Part shown: in pieces, positions 1 to 12,672 of the stretch
Numbering within the stretch: the first letter of the stretch is position 1
Layout: each line of letters starts with the position of its first letter
Source of the DNA: Linnemannia schmuckeri
Lineage: Eukaryota > Mortierellomycota > Mortierellomycetes > Mortierellales > Mortierellaceae
NCBI GenBank assembly: GCA_029449235.1
Contig: JANATG010000003.1
Coordinates: 2,356,001 to 2,420,000 of the forward strand
Reading direction: 5' to 3'
DNA length: 64,000 nucleotides
The notes under the pieces: model-generated
What the model was told of the DNA's origin: nothing
The model's input: the letters and a program-made list of their open reading frames with translations, nothing else
Databases searched by the model: none
Translations under genes and position numbers: made by a program

Positions 1-2322
1 ACAAAGCAGGCTCATCCTTGATCAGCTTCTTTCGGTCCGTGACCTTGGTACGGGGGAAGGGCGAGATCAAGACAAAGTCATACTCGTGGGTGTATCCAAC
101 ATGCTCCTCTGCCTCGAGCTGCAATTCGGCTTTGGCACCGTTCTCACGGAACTCAATCGTCTCAATAAAGATGTACACATGTTCTACAGGCTCGGTGCCC
201 TTGAATCGCCTGATCACACGCTCGCCATTCCACAGCTTGAAACTCAATCTCGCGCATCCAGCCTCGCTCGCTGCAGGTTCTTCGGGCAGGTTCTCATACA
301 GATACTTCAAATGGCGTTCGCGACGATCCATGGCCGCTAACTTTTCGGCTTCGATTCTTTCTTGCTCACGCTTCAGTTTCTCAGCAGCCTCGCGAGCCTC
401 CTTCTGCTGACGGGCCTTCTCACGATCGGCGCGGAGGGACTGTTGGTAGGCATCATCCTGCTGCTGGCGAATCTCCCGAGCCATCTCTCGTTCTCTGCGC
501 TCGGCACGCAGGCGGTCCAGAGCGGCCGACTGACGAGTCACCTGTTGAGTCAAACGCTGGATGACCTGCTCCGCAGTTGAAGGGCCCTCCAGTCGATCGA
601 CCAACACCATCTTAGTTGCCGATGATCCTGCCGTTGGCTGAGAGAGTGCGATCACGCCGATAAAAGGATACCGAACCGTCTGCAGCGTTGTGGCAACTAT
701 TCAAGTCACACATGTATATACCAAAACATTGTCAGCATGTGCAGGGTCGAGCGCTCAGAGTGCCAAAATTTTCATATGAATTCCATGAGACAAATGAGCA
801 TTTTTCAATATACGGTGTACCTTGGAACCCCTCGGTCTCCTTGACATTTCCACCCCAGACAAGAAAGTCGTTCGTGCGCAAGTAGTTCAAGAGCTCACTG
901 TCTGCCAATGTTTCCTTGCAGAACTTGTCCGTCGCATCGTGCTCATCTGAGTGCAAGTAAACCACCAAGAACTTCAAGTCGTTCTTTGCCTTGTTCAACG
1001 CCTAATGTTGCCAGATATGCACAGCGTCAGTCCCTGTTTGTATTTTTTTTTTTTTTTTTTTTTTTTGGGTGGTGGTCATCATGCTTGGCAAAACGAAGTT
1101 CTTGAATACACACTTACGGCAGAATATCCGCCGGTGTGGAAGTTGGGGTGGATGGTTCCGTAGCTCTCCTCATAGTCCCTCAAGAAGCGGGCTGCGACAG
1201 AGGTTGGGTCCTGTGGTGGCCTCGAAGGACCTGTCCGTGTCGACTGTCCTGTGATGGCCTGCCTGAACGCCTGCGGGAACAGCGTGTCTATGTAGATATG
1301 TCCCGAAAGTCATGTCACTTTATGCGTTAGAACCCGATTGCGATCGAACGCATTTCCGACGATCAACTAAAACATTCAGGCAGATGTGTACGCCAGTGAT
1401 TGCTGTGAATAGAGAAAACTTACAAAAGTAGGCGAGGAAGGACCAAGTGACACCCCAGATCGTATTGATGGGCCAAGAGAACCACGATAAAAAGCTGCGA
1501 GACTGCCGGCAGTCAATTGAGAAAGAAAAAAGCCCAAAGCTCGGGTTAGATTATAACTGCCCGTGCATTCAGCTTGTCCAATGCTGTATAGTTGTCAGAT
1601 CGAGAATCACGTCATATAAGGAGCCGATGTCACTTACTAATGAAGTTGGGGGTCTATTATCAGTATGAGAGATAAGAGAACCTTTGTGAGTTGAACACCT
1701 TGCATATAAAAGAAAAGGCTGAAGAGTGAAAAGAAAAGGTATGTGTCTGATCTGAGTGTATCTTTACCTAGGCGCATTGGCATGATGATGGCGAGTTGGC
1801 GCAGATGGTGGGGGAGGAGGAGGAGGCGGCGCAGGGTGATTGTCTTCGTCGCCGTCGCTGTTATTGTTGTTACCGTCGACTCCTAATCCGCCCAGAGATT
1901 CATCTGTTCGCGAGGGAGCGGGTGTATCTCCAAACTGCGCCTGTACTGCGGTCTAATTGATATCAATGAGCGGATAATCGAAGGTTAGCTCTGTGTATGT
2001 GTATGATCGCTCACCCCTTTGCCACCTTGCAAGAGTGTCGGTTCTGAAGGAGGACGAAAAAAAGAGGGACTTGCCTCAAGTTGCCAGGAGTGATGTTCTA
2101 GGGCAAGAACGGCGACTTCGAGGTCATTCTGTCCTGTGACAGCCTAGTTGTGTAAGGAGAGGAATGGTGACAGGTTAGTCATAGTGTCGTTTCATTCGAG
2201 AAAGGTGTCCTTTATGTGCTTGTTCCTGAGTTGCATCGAACAGGAAGAAAGTGAGAGACACATACGAGATAGTTCTCGAGGATGCCCTTCTGGTCCTCTG
2301 TGAGCTGGTCCAGGGCGTTCAT
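1..2322 (-). CDS. FAF2: FAF2/UBXD8-like UBX-domain protein (C-terminus off the window)
   Basis: This is an ER and lipid-droplet adaptor that recruits the Cdc48/p97 ATPase in ER-associated degradation (the family includes yeast Ubx2). Eight exons are read on the minus strand: 2266-2322, 2075-2143, 1768-1952, 1638-1653, 1424-1502, 1118-1287, 821-1001 and 1-696. The order is a UBA domain (MNALDQLTEDQKGILENYL onward), an acidic and proline-rich linker, a hydrophobic membrane insert (FLSWFSWPINTIWGVTWSFL), a thioredoxin-like UAS domain (FLVVYLHSDEHDATDKFC), a Glu/Arg-rich coiled coil and a UBX domain ending at the edge. Intron 2 (1953-2074) has a GC donor, GCAAGT. Exon 4 is only 16 nt and its frame fits on both sides, but it is the least certain exon. 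The stop codon is missing, probably about 20-30 codons away. PCMT starts divergently 360 bp away. The family call is firm. Confidence 0.9.
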
Positions 2323-2681
2323 TAGTTGAATGTGTCTTCCTTGTAGTTGTGTTGAAAAAAGGTCGTTGGTTGTTGGCTGTCGATTGTCGAGAGTGTGTTG
2401 GGGTAGTAGCAATGAAGAGAAGAAAGAAGTAAAGAAGTTGATTGTGTCCCTTCTTCCTTCTTTGTTCATCAGCCGGCAGCCTTTCTTACACGTACTTGGA
2501 ACGAAAGAAGACTCGGCAGTCACCACCCTTCTCCTGACCTATCGGGCGTGTCCAGGTGACGTGTTGATGAATTAATCCATGGGACAAGAACCGTTACTCT
2601 TCTCCTCTGTGCTTACACTTACTCTCACTTCTCTCCCTTTCTTCACTGCACAACTCAAAACACACGCACACACACTTCACC

Positions 2682-3795
2682 ATGGCTTGGCGATGCTCAG
2701 GAATCTCAAACCCAGACCTCATCAATCGAATGGATCAAGCTAAACTCATCTCAAATCCCACCGTCAAAGCTGCCATGCTCGCCGTTGACCGAGGACACTA
2801 CTCAAGGTTCAAACCCTATGAGGTATTTTTCTTTTTTTTTTTTGCTCTCTCCGAGTCGAGCGTCAAAGTATTGAAGGAACGACAGCTGACAAAATGATAT
2901 ACCTCTGCCTTGGCACTTCTAGGATTCGCCGCAGACAATCGGACACAACTCAACCATTTCGGCTCCCCATATGCATGCTGCTGCCCTTGAGAGTCTCGCA
3001 CCCTTTCTCTTCCCTGGTGCTAAAGGTATAATTTCTTACTCACTCGCCAACTCATCTCCTGTACTTTTTGTGAATCGAAGCATAACATTGACCCCCTCGC
3101 CTCACTCTGCTCTTCTTTCCTTCGTAGCTCTGGATGTGGGCAGTGGCAGTGGATATTTGACGGTGTGTATGGCAGAGATGGTCGGGCCACAGGGACGCGC
3201 TGTCGGAGTTGACCACATTCCAGAACTGGTGGAACTGGCAAAACAAAACACTAAAAAAGATCACCCAGAGTTCCTTCAGAACAATCGAGTTTCCTTTTAC
3301 ACTGCCGATGGTCGTGTCGGCTTTCCTCAGGATGCACCCTACGACTGCATGTGAGTTATTTCGCTATGTTACGCTGTCATGACGTTGCCATGACGTTGAT
3401 GGAACACATTGCTGATCGTTCTTTAGTCGCATACTAACCAGTATCATTCTTTTGAATGTTATAATAGCCATGTAGGAGCAGCGGCGTACAAGCTTCATGA
3501 TAAATTGGTGGAACAGCTGAAGGCTCCAGGCAGGATGTTTATCCCTGTGGGTGATGAAGGAGGACAGGCGATCTATGTGGTCGATAAGGACAAGGATGGC
3601 AACATCACCAAGAAGAAGACCATGGATGTCTGGGTAATGTTTTGACACTTCTTGCAGACCAATACTCTCCTATCACAGCTCGCTGCTATGCTCGCACATC
3701 TGACATGCTTGCCTGTTTTTCTCTTTCTCTCTGCCGCTCTTACTATTGTTTAGTATGTCCCGTTGACGGACGTTGAACGTCAGCGCAATCGATGA
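2682..3795 (+). CDS. PCMT1: Protein-L-isoaspartate O-methyltransferase
   Basis: This enzyme uses S-adenosylmethionine to methylate abnormal L-isoaspartyl residues in aged proteins, so that they can return to normal aspartate. Five exons (2682-2822, 2923-3025, 3128-3350, 3468-3633, 3754-3795) give 224 residues, the usual family length. The N-terminus MAWRCSGISNPDLI is typical. The SAM-binding motif I reads LDVGSGSGYLT, followed by the conserved HVGAAAYKLHDKLVEQLKAPGRM block and the C-terminal PLTDVERQ. All introns are GT-AG. The ATG sits in a good context (caccATGgct). The gene shares a 359-bp intergenic region with the divergent FAF2 gene, possibly a two-way promoter (inference). It is cytosolic, as no targeting signal is visible. 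Frame and length both support the model. Confidence 0.95.
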
Positions 3796-4986
3796 ACCTG
3801 ACCAAGTTGGCAGGAACAACGGTCAGCCAGTACACTTTCTGTTTGCGTACCTCCATTGCAACCAACCAACCACTCACGCATGCATATACAGATTTCTTTC
3901 ACAAGCTCAAGAATTCATGTGAGGACTGCTTTTAAATCAAGACGCGTACAAAAAAGAAGCAGCGCGGCGGACTTGACGCGTCGCAAATGTGTGCAGAAGT
4001 ATCTCCAGACAGCGAGGGTGTGTTGCACAGCTTAAACGGTCTTGTATAACAAATGCAAACAATAAAAAAGACGCCTGAAATAAAAACAAGAAGATTGATA
4101 GGCAAAACAGAGAACAAGACAACTCTGGTGGGATACTCTGGAATGTCCTTTGAGAACGAAAGAGGTCTTTTCCCTTTTGCTCCTTTTACTGCTCGGATTC
4201 TCAGACGAGGGGTTCGATTTTTACAGTCAGCAAACCACACACAAACAGCAGAAAATAGCAAAGCAAAAGCAAGGCACAATGATGTGCCTTAACAGCGATG
4301 TGTGTTCGACTTTTTGTTAGTCTGGCTGCTTGTATCTCGTCGCTCAAGGAGCAGATCCGTCAACCGATTAGCGGGGTTGAAAAAAGCGTGGCGTTGGAAC
4401 GAGGAGTGGAACATGCGGTGTGGGAAGGAGGAACAAAGAAAGCGACGACGAGGAAGGATAAAAGGGTGAGATCTTAGAAATTGGCTAGTGAGAAGGGAGA
4501 GAAAGGGGCGAGCGGAAGAGTTAAAAGCTAAGGTCAAGGGAGAAGCGAGGAAGGAGGAGGAAGAGGAAGGAGAGTGAGCCAGGAGTACCAATGATTGATC
4601 CCACAAAGAGACAGGTGAACCAACAGCGTGGTTTATCCATCTCATTTAACGTATAGGATGCTAGTATGCGTGTGCGTATGAATCTGTCTCCATCGACAGT
4701 AACTCAGCATACTTGCTGTTGTGTCCACTCGTGTTGTTGCTCCTTCGTTCAGCGAGTACAACGTCGGCGTATGTGTGTCGTTCGTTGTCTTTTGCTTCTT
4801 ACGTCTGCTTGCTGGATTTGCGTTTCCTTCTGTCTTCCACCTCCTTACTTTTCCTTCTTTTCCTTGTTCTTTTTTTTTTTTTTTTGCCTGCAAATTTGAG
4901 TGAGTCTCCCTCTGCTCCCTTATTTATCCTTTTTTCACTCCTTTCTTTGCTTTTCTTTTTCTTTTTCTTTTTCTTTTTCTTTTTCC

Positions 4987-5033
<47 letters not shown>

Positions 5034-5618
5034 CTTTTCCTTTTCCTTTTCCTTTTCCTTTTCCTTTCCTTTTCCTTTTCTTTTTTATTCATTCCTTTCT
5101 ACTCTCTCTCTCTCTCTTTCCCTCTCACTCCTAAAAAAAAGCACCCTCTCCCTCACATTCACTCCCATCCCGCATTCACCACTCATTCTTATTCCCTTCT
5201 TCTTCATTCGTCACTTTTACTCCCTCTTCCTTTTCTGATTCCCTCCTCTGCTCTTCACCTTGACTGCATTCAACAAGCTCGAGCACAACCAACACCAGCC
5301 TTCCAGTGACATATACCCCCGCTCCCAAAAACAAGAAGCTTACGACTCATACCCCCAGACTCACTCATACCTTACACGTCTGCCAGCTTCGCAACTCACA
5401 ACAACAAACAAAACCAATTCTAACAAAGTCAAGGAAACAGGAAGCGATAACAAAAACGACCCACCTGTCGTACAACAAACGATCAAGCGACTTCGATATA
5501 CCAACAAACAACAACCCCATCGGAATTTTTATTCGTGAGCGTAAAACAACAAGCTCAAAAAGAACGCTCGCACATAAACACAAACGCATACAAGCACACA
5601 GACAACACACAAACAGCA
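3796..5618. other. Intergenic and 5' leader region, no supported gene
   Basis: This is about 1.8 kb between PCMT and the Kelch-BTB gene. The right part (4850-5250) is strongly pyrimidine-rich and is probably promoter or 5' leader of the downstream gene. It contains the hexanucleotide repeat listed separately and two ACGCGT hexamers (3942, 3976). Open frames here are compositional (runs of Phe/Ser or Lys) and match no family. Confidence 0.6.
4951..5086. repeat. Degenerate hexanucleotide microsatellite
   Basis: Three successive arrays share a 6-bp period. The plus strand runs CTTTTT repeats, then CGTTTT repeats, then CCTTTT repeats, consistent with one array diversifying by point changes that then spread along it. 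It lies in the pyrimidine-rich leader of the Kelch-BTB gene. Confidence 0.9.
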
Positions 5619-8426
5619 ATGCTAAAGTTCGCAAAGCCAAATAGGACCACGGGTCAGAACTTGGTCGGACTCTGGCGACCCTCGTTCACGCGCGTCGACC
5701 AAAAGCTGTATCTTTTTGGAGGAGGAGGTCATGTCACCAACGACCTTCACGTCCTTGACCTCGTTACCATGCACTGGGATTGTATCGTGGTAAGTTTCCT
5801 TTGGAGACTTGGAACCGGAAGTACTCTTTTGTGGTTGCAGAGTTGAGACAAGCAAGATCAGTGGTCCGCCTTGTATTTTTGTTTTTGTCCACGAACACAT
5901 GCTTGCTCTCTTTGCTCACCCTACCCCATCGTCGGAGCGATTGGCAAAGGACTTTTTTTTTTGTCTCTATCCAAAAAGAAGACGAATCTAGGACTCATGC
6001 CCACAGACAAAACAACAGAGATATACTTAAATCAGGGAACGACAGACGACAACAAAAAGACAAAAATGACCACTTGTGCCATATTCTGAGACACAAATGG
6101 TGGAAAGCAGGAGAGAGATCCAACAAGAGGTGATCCAGGGGTGATGGGGACAAGGGATGAGGAGCAAGCATGATTACTGCTGGGGAGGTGAGAAACAAAA
6201 AAAGAAGAGTAAGGGGTGAAGAAAAGATGATGAAGAAGAAACCCAGGGACCGACCACAAGACAAGGGACGAGGGATAAAAACAAAGGGGGGACGTAAAAA
6301 AAGCAGGCTCGCTTCTGCTTTTTTTTTCCCTCCTAAAAAAGGACCTTTTGATTGGGTTTATTATTTGCATTTTTTTTTTTTGACTTGTCCTTCCTGTACA
6401 GGAATGCACAAAAGCAAGCAGGAAAAGCACACAAAAATGCAGAGCAGCAGGAGCCGAGAAGATAAACATAGAAGACGACGAGCAGAGGCGGACAGAGTAG
6501 TGAGAAGAAGTGTTGAAAAAAGAAAGGGGACGGTATGCGGGGTCATGATACCCGCTTGTCCTACCACACCTTTTTTTATTGCTTCCGAAGTTGACAGGTA
6601 GCATAAATCAAAAAACAATGACTGAAATTGTCCTTCTGACTATCCTTCCAATTTTCTTGACAACTTTACATATAGGCCAAGGACGGTGTCCCACCTACCA
6701 AGCGATACGGACACACTGCAGTCCTCTGGAACCAGAATATCATCATCTTCGGTATGCGACAGATTCTTCCTTGACAAACAGACAGAAGGACATGGACTCA
6801 GAGATTAAACCAACACGTCTCACTCAACGTTTTTGTCTAAATCAATTAGGTGGTGCGAACGAGTATACGGATTATCGTGACGATGTGATTGTGTTTTCAT
6901 TGCAGACGAGGACGTGGTCTCGACCAGAGATTAGAGGCGAAGTACCAGCGCGGTACCTTCATTCGGCCACAGTGTACCGGAACAAGATGTACGTTTACGG
7001 AGGATTCGCCAAAAATTCAAAATGTAAGTCTTGCCCTCACTGAAATTCTGAACTCTTTATCGATGGTCGCATTTGACCAATGAGTGTCACAATAATGACT
7101 GACAAATGCACACTTTCTATCTCTCTTTTATTGCCAAAAGGCACATACGTCCTGGAGGAGATGAGGATATTGAACTTGGAGACATGGACGTGGTCAGACG
7201 CCTATACCGTGCCCGCACGCTACAACCACTCAGCAAGCTTGATCGGCTCCAAGCTTTGGATCTATGCAGGAAAAGATGAAGCCGGTAACACAGTCTCAGA
7301 TCTGTACTCGATCGATTTGGTGACCCTCAGGGTGCTCCCACACACAGGTATCACTGGGAAGGTGGTCCTTCTCAAGTCTCAACACTTTTCGGAATCGATT
7401 GGTAACCAGCTTGTGGTGTTTGGAAAGTACCCCAATGAGGCCACACAGACGAGTCTCTACTGCCTCTGGATCATGGACTTGGATCAACTCGAGTGGCGGA
7501 AACTGGACGTGGACCAATGTCTCGAGAACGGTGTCTGGAACTACTTTACAATTGTCTCGAAAAAGGCGCAACAAATTCCACGGCTGGAGTCTGGCGATGA
7601 TATGGACTGTAACATGGACTTGGACGAGGATGAGTCAGCTCCACGATTAGTCTTCCTTGGCAATACCGAGAAGGACCGCCCTCAGCCCTATGACCATTTC
7701 CGTGAGGTGCTCTCAATCAATGTCGAGTATCTCGGAGTCTTCCAGATCCCGCCCTCGAACCTACAATCCCAAATGCGTATGATGCTCGACAATGATGAGT
7801 TTTCGGACTTCACAGTCATTGCCAAAGGATCATCTCGCAAGATTCATGTCCACCGGATGGTTCTGTCAACACGCTGGCCGCACTTTAAAAACATGAATGC
7901 TTCAGGGATGATCGAGTCGAAGCAAGGGTCGATGACGCTTCCTGAGCCGTACCCGGTGGTGTATGCGTTCTTGTCATTCCTGTACACGGACACTGTCGAC
8001 AGCGAGCTGGACTACTCGGTGGTATGCGATGTGATGGTGATGGCCAACATGTATCTTCTGGAGCGACTTAAGAAGCTTTGCGCCTCGATCCTCCACCGAT
8101 ACCATCTCCAGATTGACACCTGTGTCCGCATCTTCCAGGCAGCGTGTGTCTCGCAGGAACATGGGCTCAAGAAGCTGTCTCAAGAATTTATCTTTCGACA
8201 CTGCGGCGCGGTCATGAAGACGGATGACTGGATGCTGATGTGGAGCGGAGGTGGAGATGGCTCCTCGGGAGAGCAGCGGGCGGCTCTGGAAGAGTTTATC
8301 GATGGCGTTCCTGAGGAGGCCAGCCTGGAGACTGCACCTGGGTCAAGACGGACTAGCGAGGGCTATGGCGCTGGCTATGACTCTGCTGCCAACTTTGAAC
8401 CTTCCTTGAGAAAGGATGTTCCCTAG
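5619..8426 (+). CDS. Kelch-repeat and BTB/BACK protein (LZTR1-like)
   Basis: Four exons (5619-5789, 6676-6751, 6850-7023, 7141-8426) give 568 residues. The N-terminal half holds Kelch motifs with paired glycines and spaced Tyr/Trp (LYLFGGGGHVTNDLHVLDL, MYVYGGFAKNSK, LWIYAGKDEAGNTVSDLYSI), forming a beta-propeller. A BTB domain follows at about residues 350-460 (DEFSDFTVIAKGSSRKIHVH), then a BACK-like helical region and an acidic/Ser tail. Proteins of this build often act as CUL3 ubiquitin-ligase substrate adaptors; that role is inferred. The first intron is 886 bp, far longer than the others here. An in-frame upstream ATG at 5535 could add 28 low-complexity residues; 5619 was chosen because the protein-like sequence starts there. 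Confidence 0.85.
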
Positions 8427-8814
8427 AGAACTCTTTACGCCTACCGCTCTCTTGATTGCTAATGCTGCTTACCTCCATTATTCCCTCTTCTATTAACTAT
8501 AATTTAGTTTTCTTTCCAACAACCACCCTCCTTATCCTTCTTCCCTCTTTTTCCTATTGTAAAAACATACCAAAAGCAAAAGCAGTTCAACACCATCCCG
8601 ACAAACATACCCGTGCTCAACCTTGCCCTTTTGCAAGTTTTATTTTCATTTTGCAAGAAATAAAAAAAAATCTCCCCCCCCCCTGTCTTTTTCGTGAAAA
8701 TATCATGTGATGGATCTGGGCCTTTTCGGGATGTGTTGTTCTTGATCCCCTTTTTTCTTTTTTTCCTTCTTTCTTTTCTACTCTTCATCCTTCCCAATAA
8801 CAAACACACTCGCC
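8427..8814. other. Short intergenic region
   Basis: This is the 3' end of the Kelch-BTB gene and a pyrimidine-rich leader of the next gene. No gene or clear motif is visible. Confidence 0.6.
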
Positions 8815-10881
8815 ATGACCGCTCCAAACTGCGCCGCAAGCAAGGACAAGGAGGACCGAGAACCAGGATATTCGCTGCACACTCACCCAGCGGTGATATA
8901 CTCGAACAAGCGACTCCAGGATCCCGCACAAATTTCACAACTGCACACTGTTCACGTCTTTGATTTCGACCAGACGCTCTTCCAATCGCCCGCACCCAAT
9001 GCTGGAATCTGGGACCCGTATTTCTTGAGTAAAGTGACGGCGTGGGATGAGTGTGGACCTGGGTGGTGGTTGACTCGGGGCACCTTGGACCTTGGTCCGG
9101 AGGCTGAGGACAGTGGGTGGACTGGGTTTTGGAATGAAGATCTTGTAAGTCTTTGTTTGATGCTATTATGAAGAAGCGATATATCCTGCTGATGAAAATC
9201 ATAAGAATTATTTACTGCGGATTGATGACTGATGTTTTTTCTTTTGGGAATTTTTTAGGTGTCGGTCGTGAGAGAGTCGGCAAAGGACCCAGGATGCCTT
9301 ACAATCCTTCTCACCGGCAGATACGGACCCCTCTATTCCGACATCCTCCTCCGGATGATTGCATCCAAGCAATTGGATTTCGATCTCGTTGCCACGAAAC
9401 CCGCCACCGTCTACCGGCTTCCTCCCTCCCCCTCTGCTGACCCCTCCTCGGACCCTGACCAGCACGAGAAAAAGGAGACGTATGTCAAGTTACACACATT
9501 TAGTACAAAACGCGAGTTTTTGTATAATGTTCTCTTGGAATATCCGGAGATCCGGAAGATGAAGGTGTGGGATGATAGACCGGGGCAGATTGCTCAGTTC
9601 CGGCAGGCGGGGGAGAAGTGGATTGAGCAGGGGATGCTTGATAAGGAGGAGGAGGGAGGGTTTGAAATTACGAGAGTAGATTTGCCAGTTAGATTTATGG
9701 AGCGGGAGAAGGAGGTGAAGCTTGTGAGAGGGATGGTTGAGGCTCATAATCGTCAAGTGGATCTTGAGGATGGTGCTGTGGCAAAAAGCGAGGTGGTAAA
9801 GTATTTGATATCGGGGGAGGGAGCGATGCCAAGGATACGACCGGAACTGAAGCATGTCGAGGATATGTGGGATCCGTACTGGGAATATGTCCCCCAGCGC
9901 CGAACACGGATTGAGATGGTCGAAGTTGTGCAGTATACGGGTGTTGAGTTCTCGGCGAGTACGCAGGCTTTTCTAAGGGAGATTGCGCTTGGTGGTGGTG
10001 ATCATCGTCGTCGTCAGGATCAGAGACAAAGCCAGGATGATGGTGGTTTGGAGGGGTGGACGATCCAACCACCAACGGCGTTACAGGACACAGACCTGAG
10101 CACATGGACGCCCTCCCGGGAATTCTACGTCTTTCTCTGCGCCCGAAAAGCCAACGCCGAATACCGCCAAAAGCTAGGCGGGCTCGGGGCGACAGTGTTT
10201 GTGCTGGTCGAAGGGGTGGGACAAATCGAGGGACGAGCCTGGGCGCTCAAGGTTCGCGGTGTTCATTCTCGATGGTTGCAGGAAGGGTACAAGGTCCTGG
10301 CGCCTGATGGGAACGTTTTCGAGTCGGTTAGTTCGTATTTGGCGGCACATCCAGTAAAAAGGTTCGGTAATGTGAAGTTGAAGAAGCATGGGTCTAAACC
10401 ATATATCACGATGGCGTTTGATCGGTCCCAGGGCGGGCGGGCGTCTGATGCGTCCAGGATCACGGACTGGGAGCCCCTCCACCTCGACCTCAACTCTTAC
10501 ACCGCCACTCCCACACCTACCACTTTCGCCACCAACGCCCCAATGGCCACTACCGCGCTCGCAGGAGGCCAGAAGATCGTCTTGGTGGGCACGATCGGAG
10601 AGAAGGTCGTCCTGGGCAGCAAGATGCCCAAATTCGGGCATTTCGCCACCGTCCCCCGTGCCGAGATCCAGATCCCGCAACTGATCAAGAAGTATGCGAT
10701 TGAAATGAAGTTGGATCTTACGGGTCATGAACTGGGCGAGACGTTGAAGGCGATCGAGACCGAGATGGAGAGGGCGGGAGTTGCGAATAAGCAGAGTAAT
10801 CATGATCAAATTTTTGAGATTGTGTTGAGGATTTGTGGTGGATTACGTTCCAGCCCTGGTCCTGAGGCTCAAGCTTACTGA
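8815..10881 (+). CDS. HAD-superfamily protein of the Swiss Army Knife RNA-repair-like type
   Basis: Two exons (8815-9144, 9259-10881) give 650 residues. Residues about 45-190 are a HAD fold: motif I is FDFDQTLF (nucleophile and acid aspartates), motif II is ILLTGRYG, and the later VWDDRPGQIAQF supplies the acidic metal-binding residues. This matches the fungal HAD_SAK_1 family, named from a predicted link to RNA repair; no reaction is firmly known to me. The C-terminal half (about 280-650) carries conserved-looking segments such as YITMAFDRSQG and AGGQKIVLVGTIGEKVVLG, but I recognise no named domain. The ATG context is gccATGacc. It converges on ACBD6 with 158 bp between stop codons. Confidence 0.75.
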
Positions 10882-11039
10882 ATGATACCCTTTTCCCAAG
10901 ATATTGTTTTTTGTTCAGTAAAAATATAGCCGAGTCGTGTTTATAGTAGTGTACAAGACGCGTTGATGTGTCGATTTATTGTTCATGATCCTTGCAAATA
11001 CAAAAAAACGCCTTCCTCGTTGACGGATGCCTTCGATAA

Positions 11040-12117
11040 TTAGTCGAGGTACTCGACAGCAGTCATGCCGCTGTGATCCTTGATGGACTGATCGACTGCA
11101 GGAAGAGACTGGAGGTAGGCAACGAGTTCTGGCCATCCCGAGAGGCAGGCATAGTGCAGGGGTGTTGATCCTTCGTCGTCCAGTGCGTTCACGTCCACGT
11201 TGTATGTCTCTACCAGCAACTTGACCTTCTTTAGCGATCCCCTGTCGCACGCCCAATGCAGCATTGTCATTCCCTATTGGTGTTTGTTGTATCAGCAAAA
11301 TGGCGGTTAGTATCTTGGGAAAAAGTGTTTTTTGGTGAGTCCTTGTGAGGTCCATGAGTATGATTTGAAAAGACTTGCCATGTCGTCCTTGATGTTGACG
11401 AGGTCAGGGTTGGCGGTTAATGCCTTCTGGAGAGCCTCTACAGATCCGGTCTTGGCAGCCTCCAATGCATCGTCTCCCTCCTCCCTAAACAAATTCAACA
11501 ATGAAAGAAAAAAGTGTGTTACCAAAATGCAAGTGCTGTTTGAGTGGGGGATTGACACGTAGTCTAAAAAATACAACGCGTATATAATATGCCCCTCCAC
11601 AAAAGAGATCAAAGACACATACTCGGTGGGCATAGCCATGGTGCTAATACCCGCTGCAGTCATGGTACTAGGATCAAACTGGGTGTTCTCATGGGGCACA
11701 TAGGGGCGCGCCAACAGCTCCTCGGCCGAGATCTCATCCTTGTCCACACCCAGATAAGCTTGCAGCTCGTCAAGATCATGGTCTCCGGTAGGTAATACAG
11801 CGGCGAGTGTAGACATAGGATCGGCGACGGTTGAAGGGTCAAAGACCCAATCCCATTGGCCTTCCTCGACTTTTTGAATATATGCGATCATTGCTTTTGT
11901 GGAGACGTTGAATTCTGCTGCGTCTTTAAATTCTTCCTCAGTAGTTGATGGGGATGTGGTGGTTGTGGTTGAGGAGAGTTCCTGAGAGTAGGTGTCGCCT
12001 GTTTCTTTCCAGGCTTTCCATTTTGCAGACTTTTCGAATTCGAGGAGGGAGGGGCGTGGGTGGGTGCAGAGTCCTTCTGTTGCGAGTTTGTAATCCGCGT
12101 AGAGCTATCATCAATCG

Positions 12118-12159
<42 letters not shown>

Positions 12160-12354
12160 CGGTGTGGAGGTTGGTTAAGGCTATCCATGAGGCCTGGGGG
12201 TGGCAATTTTTCTCTGTGCTCATCTGGTGATGGTCGAGTGGAGACAAAAATAAAAGAGATGTGTTCGTACGGCGAGTTTTGTAGCTGTGGGCAGTTTGAG
12301 GTCCTTGCGGCTGTTCATGTGTGCGACTGCACTGTTGAATCTGTCCCTGAGCAT
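11040..12354 (-). CDS. ACBD6: Acyl-CoA-binding protein with ankyrin repeats (ACBD6-like)
   Basis: The protein binds long-chain acyl-CoA esters and probably carries them to partner enzymes; ankyrin repeats mediate contacts. Four exons (12271-12354, 11623-12104, 11379-11484, 11040-11273) give 301 residues, close to animal ACBD6. The ACBP domain is at residues 1-100 (LYADYKLATEG, the Trp-rich WKAWKE, then AMIAYIQKVE). An acidic linker follows, then ankyrin repeats from about 190 (GDDALEAAKTGSVEALQ, GMTMLHWACDRGSLKKV, STPLHYACLSGWPELV). Intron 3 has a GC donor (GCAAGT at 11378). Intron 1 contains an A40 run at 12118-12157. The start at 12354 is the first ATG that keeps the domain intact; a further upstream exon is possible. 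VFA1 starts divergently 318 bp away. Confidence 0.88.
12118..12157. repeat. Poly(A) tract of 40 in ACBD6 intron 1
   Basis: Forty consecutive A on the plus strand, which is a T40 tract in the minus-strand transcript, just downstream of the 12105 acceptor's opposite side within the same intron. It is the longest homopolymer in the window. Length may be unreliable because such runs are prone to sequencing error. Confidence 0.9.
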
Positions 12355-12672
12355 CGTTACGAGTTGATTCCTGTCGTTGTGAATGATAAAGTTAAAAGAA
12401 AGAAGTAGAAGAGGTGCAAAGTACACTTGCCCTTTTATGTGTTGACCTTCTTCCCTTCTTCGCACGCAGACCGACTCAGGCACACTGTGCCAATTAAATT
12501 CGAGCAACCGTCACTTTTTTCTTTTCTTTTTTCTCTCACTTTCTTACTATCCGACCTTTTTATTCTTCACACACCTCCTCTACACACCCATTACTCATTT
12601 TTTCCTTCATACCCCAACCCTCCTCCCTCACCGCTACCAGCCCGACTACTCTCGCCTACAACCAACAACAAC

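Noticed and set aside
4713..5309. Open frames rich in Phe/Ser or Lys on both strands
   Set aside because: They are produced by the hexanucleotide repeat and pyrimidine tract, with no domain or splice logic.
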